Origin: Massospora cicadina
Lineage: Eukaryota; Entomophthoromycota; Entomophthoromycetes; Entomophthorales; Entomophthoraceae
Reading direction: 5' to 3'
Length of the DNA stretch: 64,000 nucleotides
Assembly: GCA_022478985.1 (NCBI GenBank)
Contig: JAKSZP010005654.1
Span: 1 to 64,000 of the forward strand
The position numbers were made by a program, and so were the translations under genes. Under the pieces are notes generated by a model. It did no database searches. It saw only the letters and a program-made list of their open reading frames with translations, and was not told the origin of the DNA. Below are positions 24,290-34,891 of the stretch, piece by piece (position 1 is the stretch's first letter; each line of letters starts with the position of its first letter).

Positions 24290-25354
24290 ATGCACCCGAT
24301 TTATAATATGGCCACTCACAGGATCCTTGATAGTATAAGCATCGACTCCCATTTTCTCTATCATCTCAAACGGCCCATTTCAAATATTAGCTAGTTTGTG
24401 CTTCTGGCCAAACCCATGCTGATCATGCAATAACACCATATCCCCATCTTTGAACTGCATTAAGCTACTCCGCCATGCTTGATCTGCAGCCTGGGTTTTA
24501 ATTTTCTTAGTGAGGCTGAATGAGTATGCTTCAGTTTGCAACTTAATCAGCGTATTTGTAAGGATGGTTAAGTAATGCTACGGATCCACTCCGCCAGTGT
24601 CCTCAATACAGGCATATAGCAGCGCAGGCAGAGCAGGGTGCCGCCCATAAAGCAATTGAAAGGGGCTTTTCCCTGTGGCCAAATGGTAGCTTATATTGTA
24701 GGCGAATACTGCGGTAGAAAGAAGGGTACTCCAGTTGGAGGGTCTATCTGTAACCAGTTTCCAGAGTATATTAACCAGATTCCCATTAACTCGCTCAACC
24801 ATTCTGTTAGACTCAGGGTGATACGGGGTTGTTAGGACTCCACAAATGGCCATTAATTCGTTGAGCTTGGGTAAAATGTTGGAGGTGAAGTTGGTTCCAT
24901 TGTCAGTAAGGATAAACTGTGGGCAGCCATGCCGCTTTATGATACATTCCATTACAAACCTAGCCACAGTAAATGCCCCCAGATTTCGAATGGCTCGCAC
25001 CTCCACCCACCTTGTCAAGTGATCAATTATCACCAAGATATACTTAGACTGATTTGCTCCAGTTGGTAGGGGCCCCACAACATCGATAGAGATGGTGTGC
25101 CAAGCAAAGCGGGGCTTTACCAACTGGTATGAAGTTTTCTGGTGGAACGACTTCTCCACCTGGCACTGGTGGCAGCAAGACAGGGTCTTGAGCACGTCAT
25201 ATTGCATGCTTTCCCAATAATACCTTGGTCTTAACACTTCAAGGGTTTTCTGAACTCCGCCATGGCCAACTGCTTGATGTGCACCCTTAATAATACTTTT
25301 GCAATTAGAAGGCCTGGGTATATTCATGGTAACATCCCCTATTCGCTTATACAA
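24290..25354 (-). pseudogene. G2 integrase, core intact
   Basis: The frame 25354-24578 gives 258 aa of Ty3/gypsy integrase, which inserts the cDNA into the genome. An N-terminal zinc-binding HHCC module is visible (HQAVGH near residue 26 and CCHQC near residue 60). The catalytic triad is present: SIDVVGPL (Asp), LTDNGTNF (Asp) and HPESNRMVER (Glu), about 35 residues after the second Asp. A short tail to about 24290 in another frame contains the WxGPF-like C-terminal module. The start is arbitrary because this is an internal part of a polyprotein. The core has no damaged key residue, which is unusual in this window, but the C-terminal part is frameshifted. Confidence 0.92.
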
Positions 25355-25547
25355 TTCTACATTTCTTAGGAATATATTAGTTTGAAGTTCATCTAGTAGC
25401 TTGATTACTTGAGGCGGTTCATCTTTGTATCATCTGCTGAACATTTTATTGAACATTATATCACTTAGATCAGCTGTAACTGTGATTGTCGGCAATCTTG
25501 ATAAGCAATCAGCGTTTTGATGTTTGGCTCCTGGTTGATGTAAAATT

Positions 25548-25860
25548 TCAAAGTTGTAAGCTTGCAATTTTAAGAGCCCATCGTGCCTGCCGCCCTTCAG
25601 GCCCCTTTAAATTCTGTAACCAATGCAAAGATGCATGATCCATCATGACTTTGAACTTTACTCCATGCAAGTAAACTCGAAACTGTTTATATGCATAGAT
25701 CACTGCTAAGCATTCCCACTTAGTTACAGTATAAAAGCGTTCATGGCAATTTAGGCTGTGACTACAGTATGCCATGGGGTGCTCTTCTCCATCATCATCC
25801 TTCTGAGACATGACTGCCCCAACATCAGAAAGGGATGCATCAGTTTGCACTATAAATTCC
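25548..25860 (-). pseudogene. G2 RNase H domain
   Basis: The frame reads VQTDASLSDVGAVMSQ, then the CHERFYTVTKWECLAVIYA region and FKVMMDHASLHWLQNLKG. These are the TDAS, E and D(H)xxL blocks of gypsy RNase H. The domain degrades the RNA strand during reverse transcription. It lies directly downstream of RT and is separated from it by a stop and frame change near 25870-25935. Confidence 0.9.
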
Positions 25861-25934
25861 TTATTAAAATTAGGTTAGCGCAACACTGGCACACTGACTA
25901 ACGTCATTTGAAGTGTATTGAAGGCACATTGATT

Positions 25935-26800
25935 TCACTCCGTCCATTTGAACATTGCATCTTTCTTCAATAACTCAAACAGCAGACCTCTGATGCAACT
26001 GAAATTGGGTATGAATTGGCAGTAGTAACCCACTATTCCCAGAAACACCTGAATGTTCCACTTATTAGTGGGTTTAGTCATCCTCTGAATGGCTTCTACC
26101 TTAGCTGGTTGAGGTCCTAGCCCAGTCGCATCCACCACAAACCTGAGATATTCAAGCTGATCTTTGAAGAAGTGACATTTATGAGGCTTGATTTTAATAT
26201 TGGCCTCAGCCAGTCGACAAAATACCTCTTCCAAGTGGGCGAGATGTTCATTAAACGTGCGAGAGAAGATGTTGATATCATTGAGATAAATAATAACACA
26301 CGACAGCTTCAAATCACTCAGTATAGTATCCATTGCCCGTTGAAATGTCGCTGGGGCATTACATAGACCCTGCGGCATGCATGTTGGTTGGAAAAGCCCT
26401 TTTGAGGTGATTATCACGCATTTTTTCTTGCTCTTCTCTAGGCAACTTGATTTGCCAATAGCCAGATACCAAATCCATCACTGAGAAGTAGTGGGCTCCA
26501 CCAAGCCAGTCTAGCGCATCACCCATCCGTGGTAGAGGGTATGAATCTTTTTGGTGATGCTATTGAGCTTCTGGTAGTCAATTACTACGCGGTTAGTACC
26601 ATCCTTCTTTTTTACAATTAGGACAGGCAAAGCCCATGGGCTCTTGGACGGTTCAAGCATTCCCTGCTCCAACAGTTTTTCAATTTCCTCTGTGACAACT
26701 TCTCCAGCTGCCCGTGATTAATGGATTGGTTGAGACCTGATGAGAGGATGGTCCCCAGTATCAAGTCGATGAACAACCCCCAAGTGCACCCCAGATCATG
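25935..26800 (-). pseudogene. G2 reverse transcriptase domain with altered catalytic motif
   Basis: The N-terminal half (about 26670-26560) reads [20 protein letters not shown] and then [10 protein letters not shown], separated by an indel from the C-terminal half at 26417-25935. The latter has MPQGLCNAPATFQRAM and the catalytic loop YLND at 26277-26288. Gypsy RT normally has YxDD, so the first catalytic Asp is Asn here, a change expected to abolish polymerisation. The thumb region (QVFLGIVGYYCQFIPNFS) and connection to RNase H follow. The stretch between the halves (26417-26560) is frameshifted. Confidence 0.9.
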
Positions 26801-26899
26801 ATTGTCGACCACAAAGATCTCCTTATATTTTTATAATAGTGCTTCAGCCCGCTCCTTCTGACCTTCAGATAACCCCAATAAATTTTCCTGCGGTACCAC

Positions 26900-27740
26900 C
26901 ACCATTGCTCTAAGAGGCAGTTTGTGGGCAATACAAATCCATCCAGAGAACTGAACTCATGAATCCGTGTAATCTCATTTACCAAATTCAGATGTAAATA
27001 TGCTATAATCTGATGCTGGCAGATTCGAAGGGGAGTGTTTTGAAGATTAGCTATTAATACTTTGATTTCTCCATGGCCTGGTAATATGATACTGGGAGCC
27101 ACATGGGGCTTGAACCATGATTGATGATAAGGTCTAATGATTTCCCAATAGAGCTCCGCTGGCACTTCCACTTCCAACTCATTGTTGATTATTACTTGAT
27201 GTCCAGAGGGAATGGATATAGCTCCTACTGCTCTAAGCGGTAACCCTTAGTATTTGTATATCTGATGAGGAAGGGCCCGTGTCCTCTTTTTTAAATGATG
27301 ATAGCGCACCAGGATCACCCCATTGCTGTAGGCAAGGTTGATTTGTCCCATGTGCATTGAACTCGTTGATGCTCTACGCGAAGAGAAATATATAGGGATT
27401 AGTTGCCCCACAATGGCTAGAGTCTCCTCCATCATGTCTACTATAGCCCCATAGTGTCGCATAAATGCAGTTCCAATCAACAGATCATAGTTACTGTTTG
27501 GCAATACCACCACTGGAGCCATCACAAAAAAGATCTGAACTGCAAAGGAAGAGCGCTATATGCTCCCTCAGAAGTGGTGGTTTCAGTTCCAGCGGTCCCA
27601 TACACCACTTGGTGATCTATGTCAGGTTTTAAAGATGGCTTCGCCACCAATCTAGTGGAACAATGTTAACAGGTGCGCCTGTATTGATGATAGCCCATAC
27701 TCTAGTTTTGGATACCACAATGTCGCAGTAAGTGCATTAT
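26900..27740 (-). pseudogene. G2 protease followed by a dUTPase-like domain
   Basis: The aspartic protease signature reads VWAIINTGAPVNIVP with the active-site triplet at 27677-27685; the catalytic Asp of DTG is Asn. The protease C-terminal strand YDLLIGTAFMRHYGAIVD is in the frame 27525-27247. Downstream, 27240-26960 gives AISIPSGHQVIINNELEVEV, then PAELYWEIIRP and GEIKVLIANLQNTPLRI. This pattern (xIPxG, PxxxYxxIxPR, GxIxVxIxN) fits the trimeric dUTPase family, which hydrolyses dUTP and limits uracil in cDNA. The match is by motif only, and the segment is partly degraded. dUTPase-bearing gypsy elements have been reported from fungi. Confidence 0.65.
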
Positions 27741-27749
27741 GAATAGGAT

Positions 27750-29184
27750 GCATCCCAGCTATTCACCTTGTGTACACTTAAAGAGTCAGGTTTTTCCAGG
27801 AAACTCATGATACCTGCCCCAATTTTAGGGTATCTGTTTATGACAGCTTCCACTGAGAGGGTGACATTTATTCCTCTTAACAACAGGGCATCTGCGTCCA
27901 GTTCTAGCTGGTCTGATTGATTTTGGTCGAACAGTTGACAATCATAAAGCTTTGGTTGATCCAGAGAGTTTCTGTCCGCCGTTTCTTTATCATGTGCTTG
28001 GGTTAGCACATTTACTTTCCCAACCGGTGGGTAATAAAGGAAAGTTTCATCATACTGCGAGGCTTCAGCCATTTTTAACACAGTGGACTCAAGTGGGACA
28101 TGTAATTTCGAGGTAGCGGCAGTAGAGAGTCCCTTCTCTACTCCGCTCAGGCTTTTCCCTGATAGCCCTGCTCTTATTGCAAAGGAGGGATTCGTTGGTT
28201 AGGACACCATCATCCCATATGCCCTTTACATCCACAATTAAAACAACTTACTCCATAAGACCTATGGCTGTGGTTAGGATAAGTTGGTACATATGGCAGT
28301 TGATTTTGAAAAGGTTCAACGTAACCAGGACCCTCACAGCATAATGACCATCCTCATGCAGCGTAGTTAGGGTTAGATTGGTAGCTGGTTCAATGTTGAA
28401 TAGCAGCCAAGGAACGTCCATGGTACTGAGAATAGTATCCTGATGGATTTTCTCCTACCTTATTATCTCTTCCCACATTATTAGGGCGAACAATTGTGAC
28501 AGCGCTGATCTGCTCAGTATTGGGTGGAGTGAAATTAGCAGATAATTGACATACAAACTGAACAAGTTTAAGGAGAGGTACATCCAGCTCTAACAATGGA
28601 GCTATGACATTGTAAAGCTCAGGGTATGGCTTCACTGCTGAGGCCATAGCTATACACAAATCAACTTCGGATAGAATGCCTGCTCTGATCAGCACATGAG
28701 CTTCCATAGTAAATTGGTCAGCAAATGCAGTGAGTGTCTTGTTCCGCTGAAATCCAATGGCCAAAAACTCAGCTTTCCACTGCGACATCTTTGCAGTTCT
28801 GCCAAACAGTTGCATCACAGTCTCCTTAACTTTGTGATATGAAATGGAATCATAGGAGAGGTAACAGATGACTTGACCCACACTTCTGACATCCAAAGAA
28901 GAGAGTAACAACTTTGCCTTTTGTTGATCTGCAGTTCCCTCCGTTACTAACTCAAATTGGTGAAGGAACCCATGAATATTTCCTTTGTGATCGAATGGTG
29001 GCAACTTGTAACTGTAGACTCTTTGGAGCAACTCATCCTGTTTTTTGAGCACAGTATTTAATGCAAATCTCAATTCCTCGTAGGACCCAAGGCCATTGTT
29101 TAGTGCAGCTTTCATTTGGAAACAACCAGGATGTGACATAGCCGCCAGTTGAATTTTCATATTCTTGTTATTGGTCAATGGGCC
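27750..29184 (-). pseudogene. G2 gag with CCHC zinc knuckle
   Basis: The capsid-type frame 29202-28390 gives 270 aa rich in helices, including FDHKGNIHGFLHQFELVTEG, a fit to the retrotransposon gag family, with LFGRTAKMSQWKAEF further on. After stops the zinc knuckle CFNCGCKGHMG*WC is at 28204-28245 with canonical CxxCxxxxHxxxxC spacing, interrupted by one TGA (28210-28212), most simply a CGA-to-TGA change. The frame 28081-27737 continues toward protease. Gag packages the RNA into virus-like particles. The first codon used is arbitrary; the real start is probably the ATG inside this frame after the primer-binding site. Confidence 0.88.
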
Positions 29185-29201
29185 CCCTGTAGTGAGCACC
29201 A
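29185..29201 (-). promoter_or_regulatory. tRNA primer-binding site of G2
   Basis: One base after the 5' LTR the minus strand reads TGGTGCTCACTACAGGG. It starts with TGG, as expected for a site complementary to a tRNA ending in CCA, and is nearly identical to the sites of G1, G4 and N2. Confidence 0.75.
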
Positions 29202-29202
29202 C

Positions 29203-29802
29203 TGTTGAATCTTGGCGATTTGGTAATTACCTGCTAAAGGGTTTTTATACAAGGTTTCCCCCATTGAACGATTGGAACAATCAATATTATGATTGCCGGT
29301 TCCTCAGTATCCCTTTAACCACTTAATTTTATAATAAACACAGAAGCAATTTCCCAATAACTTATTTATTAATATATATTTTCAGCGTATCCTTCCCTCA
29401 TCCGCGCTCTACCTCTTTTCTTCTTTCTTCACTCAATCCAAGACAAGACCTTCATTCCCCTTGTTTCACTGATATCCCAGCGGCCTCTGCCAGTACTGAC
29501 TCTTCCGCTTAGTTTATTCAGGTCGCTGACTTTTCATTGGTTTTGGCGTATTATTCTTTAATTATCTATCACCTTGATTTGAGGTGATCCAAAACCCTTT
29601 TGTCAAATGTTGATATTGCCTCATCACCCTATTTTGAAGGCAACCCAATAAGACCCATTATTGCCTTATCCTAAATTGACCAATCACTTATAGCTCTGAA
29701 TCATCCCCGCAGATTCTTTTCATTGATCCCTCGGCAGAATTCCTCCACTGATCCGCATGGTCTTAATAGTGACTTGTCATCCAGTCATATAAATTCCCAA
29801 CA
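29203..29802 (-). repeat. 5' LTR of G2
   Basis: This 600 bp direct repeat of 22282-22885 begins TGTTGAATCTTGG and ends CCCAACA, and is followed by the target duplication TAGTA (29803-29807). Confidence 0.93.
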
Positions 29803-29807
29803 TAGTA

Positions 29808-30059
29808 TATACAGGCATCAATTCCTAAGCCTCTGCATTGGAAGGTGGCTATTTAGTCTTCAGCCTAACTTCTCAATACTCTAGCTTCTCAATGTGATCC
29901 AAATGCTCTAGTAAACAACCCCTAGGATTTTTCTTTCACTTTAGGAGTTTCCATAATAACTAGGTGATTGTGTACTCTATAATAGAAAAATATAAGTCCA
30001 TATGACAAATTTTGGTGACAATTTAACTAGAAATTGTGTGACAATGAGAAGGTCATAAC
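29808..30059 (-). pseudogene. G1 fragment between the two nested insertions (protease end)
   Basis: This 252-base piece continues G1 between the G2 and N1 insertion sites. On the minus strand it begins GYDLLIVTQFLVKL, which matches the end of the protease in the relative at 54760-54800 (CYDLLLGTKFLIDF). It ends in GIDACIYT, which matches GMPLYSN at 55000-55020. It is short and has stops, but its position proves the nest order. Confidence 0.8.
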
Positions 30060-30635
30060 TGTAATGATTGAGTTCATCTCAATTGTTGCATTTTGATTTG
30101 GACTCAAATTTTCTGAATCTGAGTTGAATCATTTTTAAATACATTTGGCTCAGTCGTTTTGGATGCTGGGTTGTGCCTTGCCCAAGTTGTAGATTAGGCT
30201 TGTGCAAGCCTAATCAATGACTTGGGTGAGGCCCCCAAAGGGCTGCCTTTATAAGTTTTGCCTGACAAATCAATGTTCTTTTTTGAATAATAACCCTAAC
30301 ATTCCCTATCTGGGGAGCATTGTTGGTGGCCTCCCAGACAAGCTATTGTCAGCAAGGCCTTTTTATGTCCAAAATAAAAATAAAGGTTATTTCAGGGTTA
30401 GCATACCTCGCTTACCTGTTGGTTTTTTTCCTAGTCAAGGAGCTTTTGAGTGGTTTGGGTCAGACCAACCCCCAGAGGACTTTGCATAACCAACCAGTAG
30501 TTGGTGACGTTGGGCTTGTCAGGTGATGTGAGTACCTCTCCCTACTCGGTTAGGTTGTTTTGGTTGCTTGCCAGTGGCACCAAATGAATATTTTCATATA
30601 AGGCAGTCAGAACTGGGATTTTTCCATCTGTGACA
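30060..30635 (+). repeat. 5' LTR of N1
   Basis: It begins TGTAATGATTGAG and ends CTGTGACA, and aligns end to end with 31749-32329. The block GCCTAATCAATGACTTGGGT and a TTTATAAG box are shared. Confidence 0.9.
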
Positions 30636-31748
30636 TTATTCTGAAGTCAAATGTGCGTTGCATGCCTCTGATCCCCAGTTTTGCTGAACTCAGTGGTCAC
30701 TTGGTCCCAGTTGTTAAAGAACCAGCTCTGGAGCTGGTGACTGATGGCCAACCCTGGATCCAAAGAGACCATTGGTTGAAATTCCTTGTGGGGCCTCCCG
30801 CTCACCAGGGATCTGGTTGGCACCAAGGGGACCTGTCCCAGTAGGGCTCCCTCACCCGTGGATGGTCCACCTGTGTTGGGACTTTGGGGGAGGAACTCCA
30901 ACCTGGCCCCTATTAATCAGGGCCCTGAAGCCCCCAGAGAGTTAAGAGGCCATTAAGGCCCAAAGTAAAGCTAAAAATGGAAAGGAGATAGGTGAGAAAC
31001 GGTCCTTTATTGAAATGATTTCTGAGGTATTTGTGGAACCATAATGGATCAGGAACGGGTGGAATCAGGAGTGGGAATCAACAAATAAATATAAATTAAT
31101 TAATTAATAATACAAGGGGTTTGAGTGCATCCTTGGCATAAGTCACCGGTGCGCCTAAAAGGGTTAATTGATTGGGTGTCCATGTCAGACAGTAATTTCC
31201 TGTGACCCAATTGAGTGTTTGGCATCCTCAGCATTTGATGCCGGTGTCAAATTTAAATTAAACTATAATTTATTTATTAAGGCCAATCCCCGATACTTCA
31301 GATCAGGCTCAACCCAATTTAATGGGGAGGCTAATCTGGCATCTACCCATAGGTGGGTCGCACCCCTAGTTGGGGCTTCACCCAATAAAGGGAGAATCTC
31401 AACAACCTGGAAAGGGGATGTCCATCCAGCTGCGCTGTACCATGCGCCCCTCTTGTGCTTCTTTTGACAAAAGCACATCCCAGTCAGGATGGGAAGACCA
31501 TCACCAATGGGAGCCTGGGAGGGGCACAACACAGCCACATTCTGGGTGTGCGTCCTTGTGCCAGATGGACTTATTCCAGCAGCCCAGTCCTTATTTTCCC
31601 TCACCATTTGTCTTTCCTTGAGGGGCCTGGAGTTTATCTGGGCTAATTTTCCTGGGTCTTGAGGCAGCTCGCCCCAGGAAGCCCTCATCATGGCGGCCTT
31701 CTGTTGTGGGGCCCCTCTTTGGGGAGGGGCCCTATTCTAGTGGGGTAA
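30636..31748 (+). other. Internal region of N1, no recognised coding
   Basis: Moderately GC-rich compared with its surroundings. Short ORFs on both strands (the longest is 142 aa on the minus strand, 31691-31263) have no motif that I recognise and no similarity to gag or pol. It may be a captured or rearranged sequence. Confidence 0.5.
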
Positions 31749-32329
31749 TGTAACAATCAAGTTCGTCTTGATTGTTTCATTTTGACTCAGATTCATATTT
31801 TCCAAAGCTTAGTCAAATCTTTTTAAATTTGTTTGGCTCAGTCATTTTTGGTGCTGGGTTGTGCATTGTCTGAGTTGTATATTTAGGCTTGTGCAAGCCT
31901 AATCAATGACTTGGGTGAGGCCCCTGAAGGGCTGCCTTTATAAGGTGTGCCTACCCATTATGAAGTTGACTTCTAAATTCTATTACCCCTAGCATTCCCT
32001 ACCTGGGGAGCATTGTCAGTGGCTCCCCAGATGAGCTTTGTTGGCAAGGCCTATTTATGTCCAAAATAAAAATAAAGGTTGTTTCAGGGTTAGCATACCT
32101 CGCTTACCTGTTGGTCTTTTTCCCAGTTGAGGAGCTTTTTGAGTGGGTTGGGTCATACCAACCCCCCAGAAAACTTTGCATAACCAACCAGTAGTAGGTG
32201 ACGTTGGGCTTGTCAGGTGACATGAGTACCTCTCCCTATTCGTTTAGGCTGTTTTGGTTGCTTGCCAGTGGCACCAAAAAAATATTTTAAAATATGGAAG
32301 TCAGAATTGGGGTTTTTCCATATGTGACA
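31749..32329 (+). repeat. 3' LTR of N1
   Basis: It begins TGTAACAATCAAG after AGTGGGGTAA and ends ATGTGACA, followed by the target duplication ATAAC at 32330-32334. Confidence 0.9.
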
Positions 32330-32334
32330 ATAAC

Positions 32335-34873
32335 CATCATTCTATAACACAATCGCTGGAGCTGACACTACCAAAGGTCCAAACTGAAGTGGCAGGGATA
32401 AGTATAATATTAGGGATCAAGTCTGATGAGGTCCTGCAGTCCCATAATATAAAGTCGAGTTTTGATCCAGAGCAACCTTTAGTTGTTTCACCAGTTGAGA
32501 GGAAATGACAGTAACTGGAGATCAGTATCAACTATGGACATACTTTTAACCTTATAGATGATTAGTTCAACTTGGGTAACCTCATTATCAAAAGGGGGAT
32601 TGAATAAATTGAATCTCCTGGAGGTAGAAATCTGGAAAGGGAAGAGTAAGAAGTCAAACCTTTATTTTAAATCAGCAAGTTTGGAACATCTTTAAAGTAA
32701 TCAGGCTTGGCTAGGGCATAACATTTAGTACACAAAACAGTGATAGATTGGGAGTGAGGCACAACGTTGTCAGCAGATGGTACCTTGCGCCCTAAGCTGA
32801 CTCCACTTTTCCCGCCTCATCAACATTTCTCTTTCAATAGGAGTCCTCATGATGGCCAAAAATTCCACAATAAAAGCAAGGATTGTGATGTGGTTAAGAT
32901 CTCTGGAATCATCCTACTGCATGTATATGAGCCAGTCCTCCTTTTTAAATGTTTGACGCACTTCTGGATCAGGTAACTCTTTTATAGATTTGTTGTTATT
33001 GAGGATAGATTTATAAATCTTCTTTGCATTTTGGAAATGTAGCACAAGAGCGGTATTATGCTGAAACGCGGAGAGAATGGCAGCAATGGCGTTGTCCAAG
33101 TTAAATTGATCTCAGGATGCAAAGGTTTGAGATTTATGATAAAACCGCTCAGCAAATTTGATATTGGTTTCCCCAAATCTTTTGTGGATTCACAGGAAAG
33201 CCCTTTTATGGTTAGAAAAAGGTATGTTACTTCTAAATTTTTTTAATTAAGATCATCCTTTATCACCGCCCAGGTGGTACAATTTGAAATATAGCATCAT
33301 GATTTCTTGAGCCTTGCTATCCAGACAGGTTTGAATGTGCTGATATTTTTGACAATCTTTATCTTGTTTCATTTCACCCTCAGACACAAAAATATAAGAC
33401 TGAATAGTTTTGGTCCATGGCACATATTCTCCTTTAAAGGGGGGTTTGAGGTATCCAACAGTTTAAGAGAACATGGGTAGCTCAAGAAGGGGGTCATCCA
33501 GTTTCAGAGATCTCTTTGGTACCTATGCAAGTATGAGGGATAGCCTTATCAACTTGGCAGCATAATTCATCCATATCATCCTAAAGATTATGATACCATT
33601 CATTGACATTATTGAGTGAGGCTTTAGTATCAAGAAGTCAGTGGAGCTTTTCAATATTGGTAGACTAAATCACTAATTGGTCGGAAAATGTATCTTATTT
33701 AGCCTCAATTTTTTGAAACTTAGCATTCCCCTGCTTGAGTTGACAATTCACTTGGGACTGATCAAAAATTTTGGGAGGCAATCAGGCGTGAACAGGTTTT
33801 GGTTACAGTCACATACTTGTTGTACAAGGAGATCAAGGTTAGATACATATTATAAAATTACTACAATAGTCATATCTGCTCCTTGGGCACCTTTAGTTTT
33901 TGTCATTTAAAAGCCTTAATATGAGTTTCATGGTTCTTTTCAAAAGAGGTTTCAATAGGCGTAGAGGATTTAAGAGGGCTTCAGGGACATTCAGGCCCAG
34001 GGGCCCTTGTTCCCCTTCTTGCCCACAAAACCAGTAGTGCCAGGAAGTCCTTTTTGAATAATAATTCCGGAATAAGAGGCATAGCATTTTGTTTGCTCGA
34101 TTGATGAATTCAGGTAGCTAAGGTTGCAATTTGGGAATCAGTGGTTTAGCAATTCTCAGAGATTTAGTCAATGATATCAGACAAAGCACACTATACTCAT
34201 TGGTCCATATTTTTAGTTGCATGGATCATCCATTGGGAAAGTTCACCTTTCAGATATTGGATAAAAGCAGTATCAATATGAGCCAAGTGACGTTTAAATT
34301 TGTTGATATCCTAGCAAATATCTAAAATGGCCTCAAAATTGTCTCAACCAAAATTAGATGCAGCTTCAGATATAATTATTAAGAAAATAAGCATGAATTT
34401 GTTGAGATAGTCTGAGTTGCTATTGGATTTCAAAGTGCTGTAGCCCAAATAACTGCATCTGAAGTGTTAAGCAGGATGAACAAATAACCAGAGGTGAGTT
34501 TTCGTTTGAGCCACTCCTACCTCAAAGCCATGAAGGTCAGGAGAGGAATATAGATGTTTCATGTTGGGGACAATTTATGCAGAGTGGCTACAAATAGATT
34601 TCCCACAAGGAGTGATAGTTTCATCCAGTAACGCCGTAACAGTATTGGCAACTTTGGTAGCATGGATTTAGTAAAGTGAATCATCTAGGGCTGAAATAGA
34701 AAGGGTCAAGGTCCCACTGAATTTAAGCTCATGAGTGCAAAGAAGAGGCATACCTAGGTTTTTTGCAATGACCTAACTGGTCAAACTCATGTTCTCCTCC
34801 ATTTTGGTGGGCTGTCATCTCTAGGATTATTTATCATGAATATATGTCTTTACCAGGTAGCATCAGAAGGGGA
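32335..34873 (-). pseudogene. G1 gag and protease start
   Basis: On the minus strand the segment gives gag-like helices (MDNAIAAILSAFQHNTALVL at 33099-33040) and a degenerate zinc knuckle CFYCGIFGHHEDSYW at about 32888-32843. Its last Cys is Tyr. The same position in the relative at 54201-54242 reads CNYCGLVGHMESQC. Near the left end FGPLVVSAPAIVL matches FGKLVVLAPAVVL of that relative, immediately before the N1 insertion. Stops and indels are frequent. Confidence 0.8.
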
Positions 34874-34890
34874 CCTGGCAGAAAGCACCA
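34874..34890 (-). promoter_or_regulatory. tRNA primer-binding site of G1
   Basis: The minus strand reads TGGTGCTTTCTGCCAGG one base after the 5' LTR. It differs from the G4 site (TGGTGCTCCCTGCCAGG) at two positions, both C-to-T. Confidence 0.75.
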
Positions 34891-34891
34891 A

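Larger units (their letters stand above)
22282..29802 (-). mobile_element. Complete (decayed) Ty3/gypsy element G2
   Basis: A structurally complete LTR retrotransposon of 7521 bp inserted in G1. It has two LTRs (22282-22885 and 29203-29802), a 5 bp target duplication TAGTA (22277-22281 and 29803-29807), a primer-binding site (29185-29201) and a polypurine tract (22886-22902). The coding order is gag, protease, dUTPase-like, RT, RNase H, integrase, which is the Ty3/gypsy (Metaviridae) order. Between integrase and the 3' LTR lies about 1.4 kb of additional DNA with an antisense coding region. Most differences I could see between the two LTRs are transitions, and identity looks near 90 percent, so the insertion is not recent. 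Confidence 0.93.
30060..32329 (+). mobile_element. Non-autonomous LTR element N1
   Basis: Two direct repeats (30060-30635 and 31749-32329) enclose 1113 bp without recognisable gag or pol. A 5 bp target duplication ATAAC lies outside both ends (30055-30059 and 32330-32334). A purine tract AGTGGGGTAA precedes the right LTR, giving plus orientation, and each LTR has TTTATAAG followed by AATAAAAATAAAGG, plausible promoter and polyadenylation signals on that strand. The element must borrow proteins from another gypsy. It sits in the protease region of G1. No primer-binding site like that of the other elements is evident. Confidence 0.88.

Noticed and set aside
31263..31691. 142 aa minus-strand gene inside N1
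   Set aside because: No motif, overlaps other short frames, and lies antisense to the element; treated as chance.
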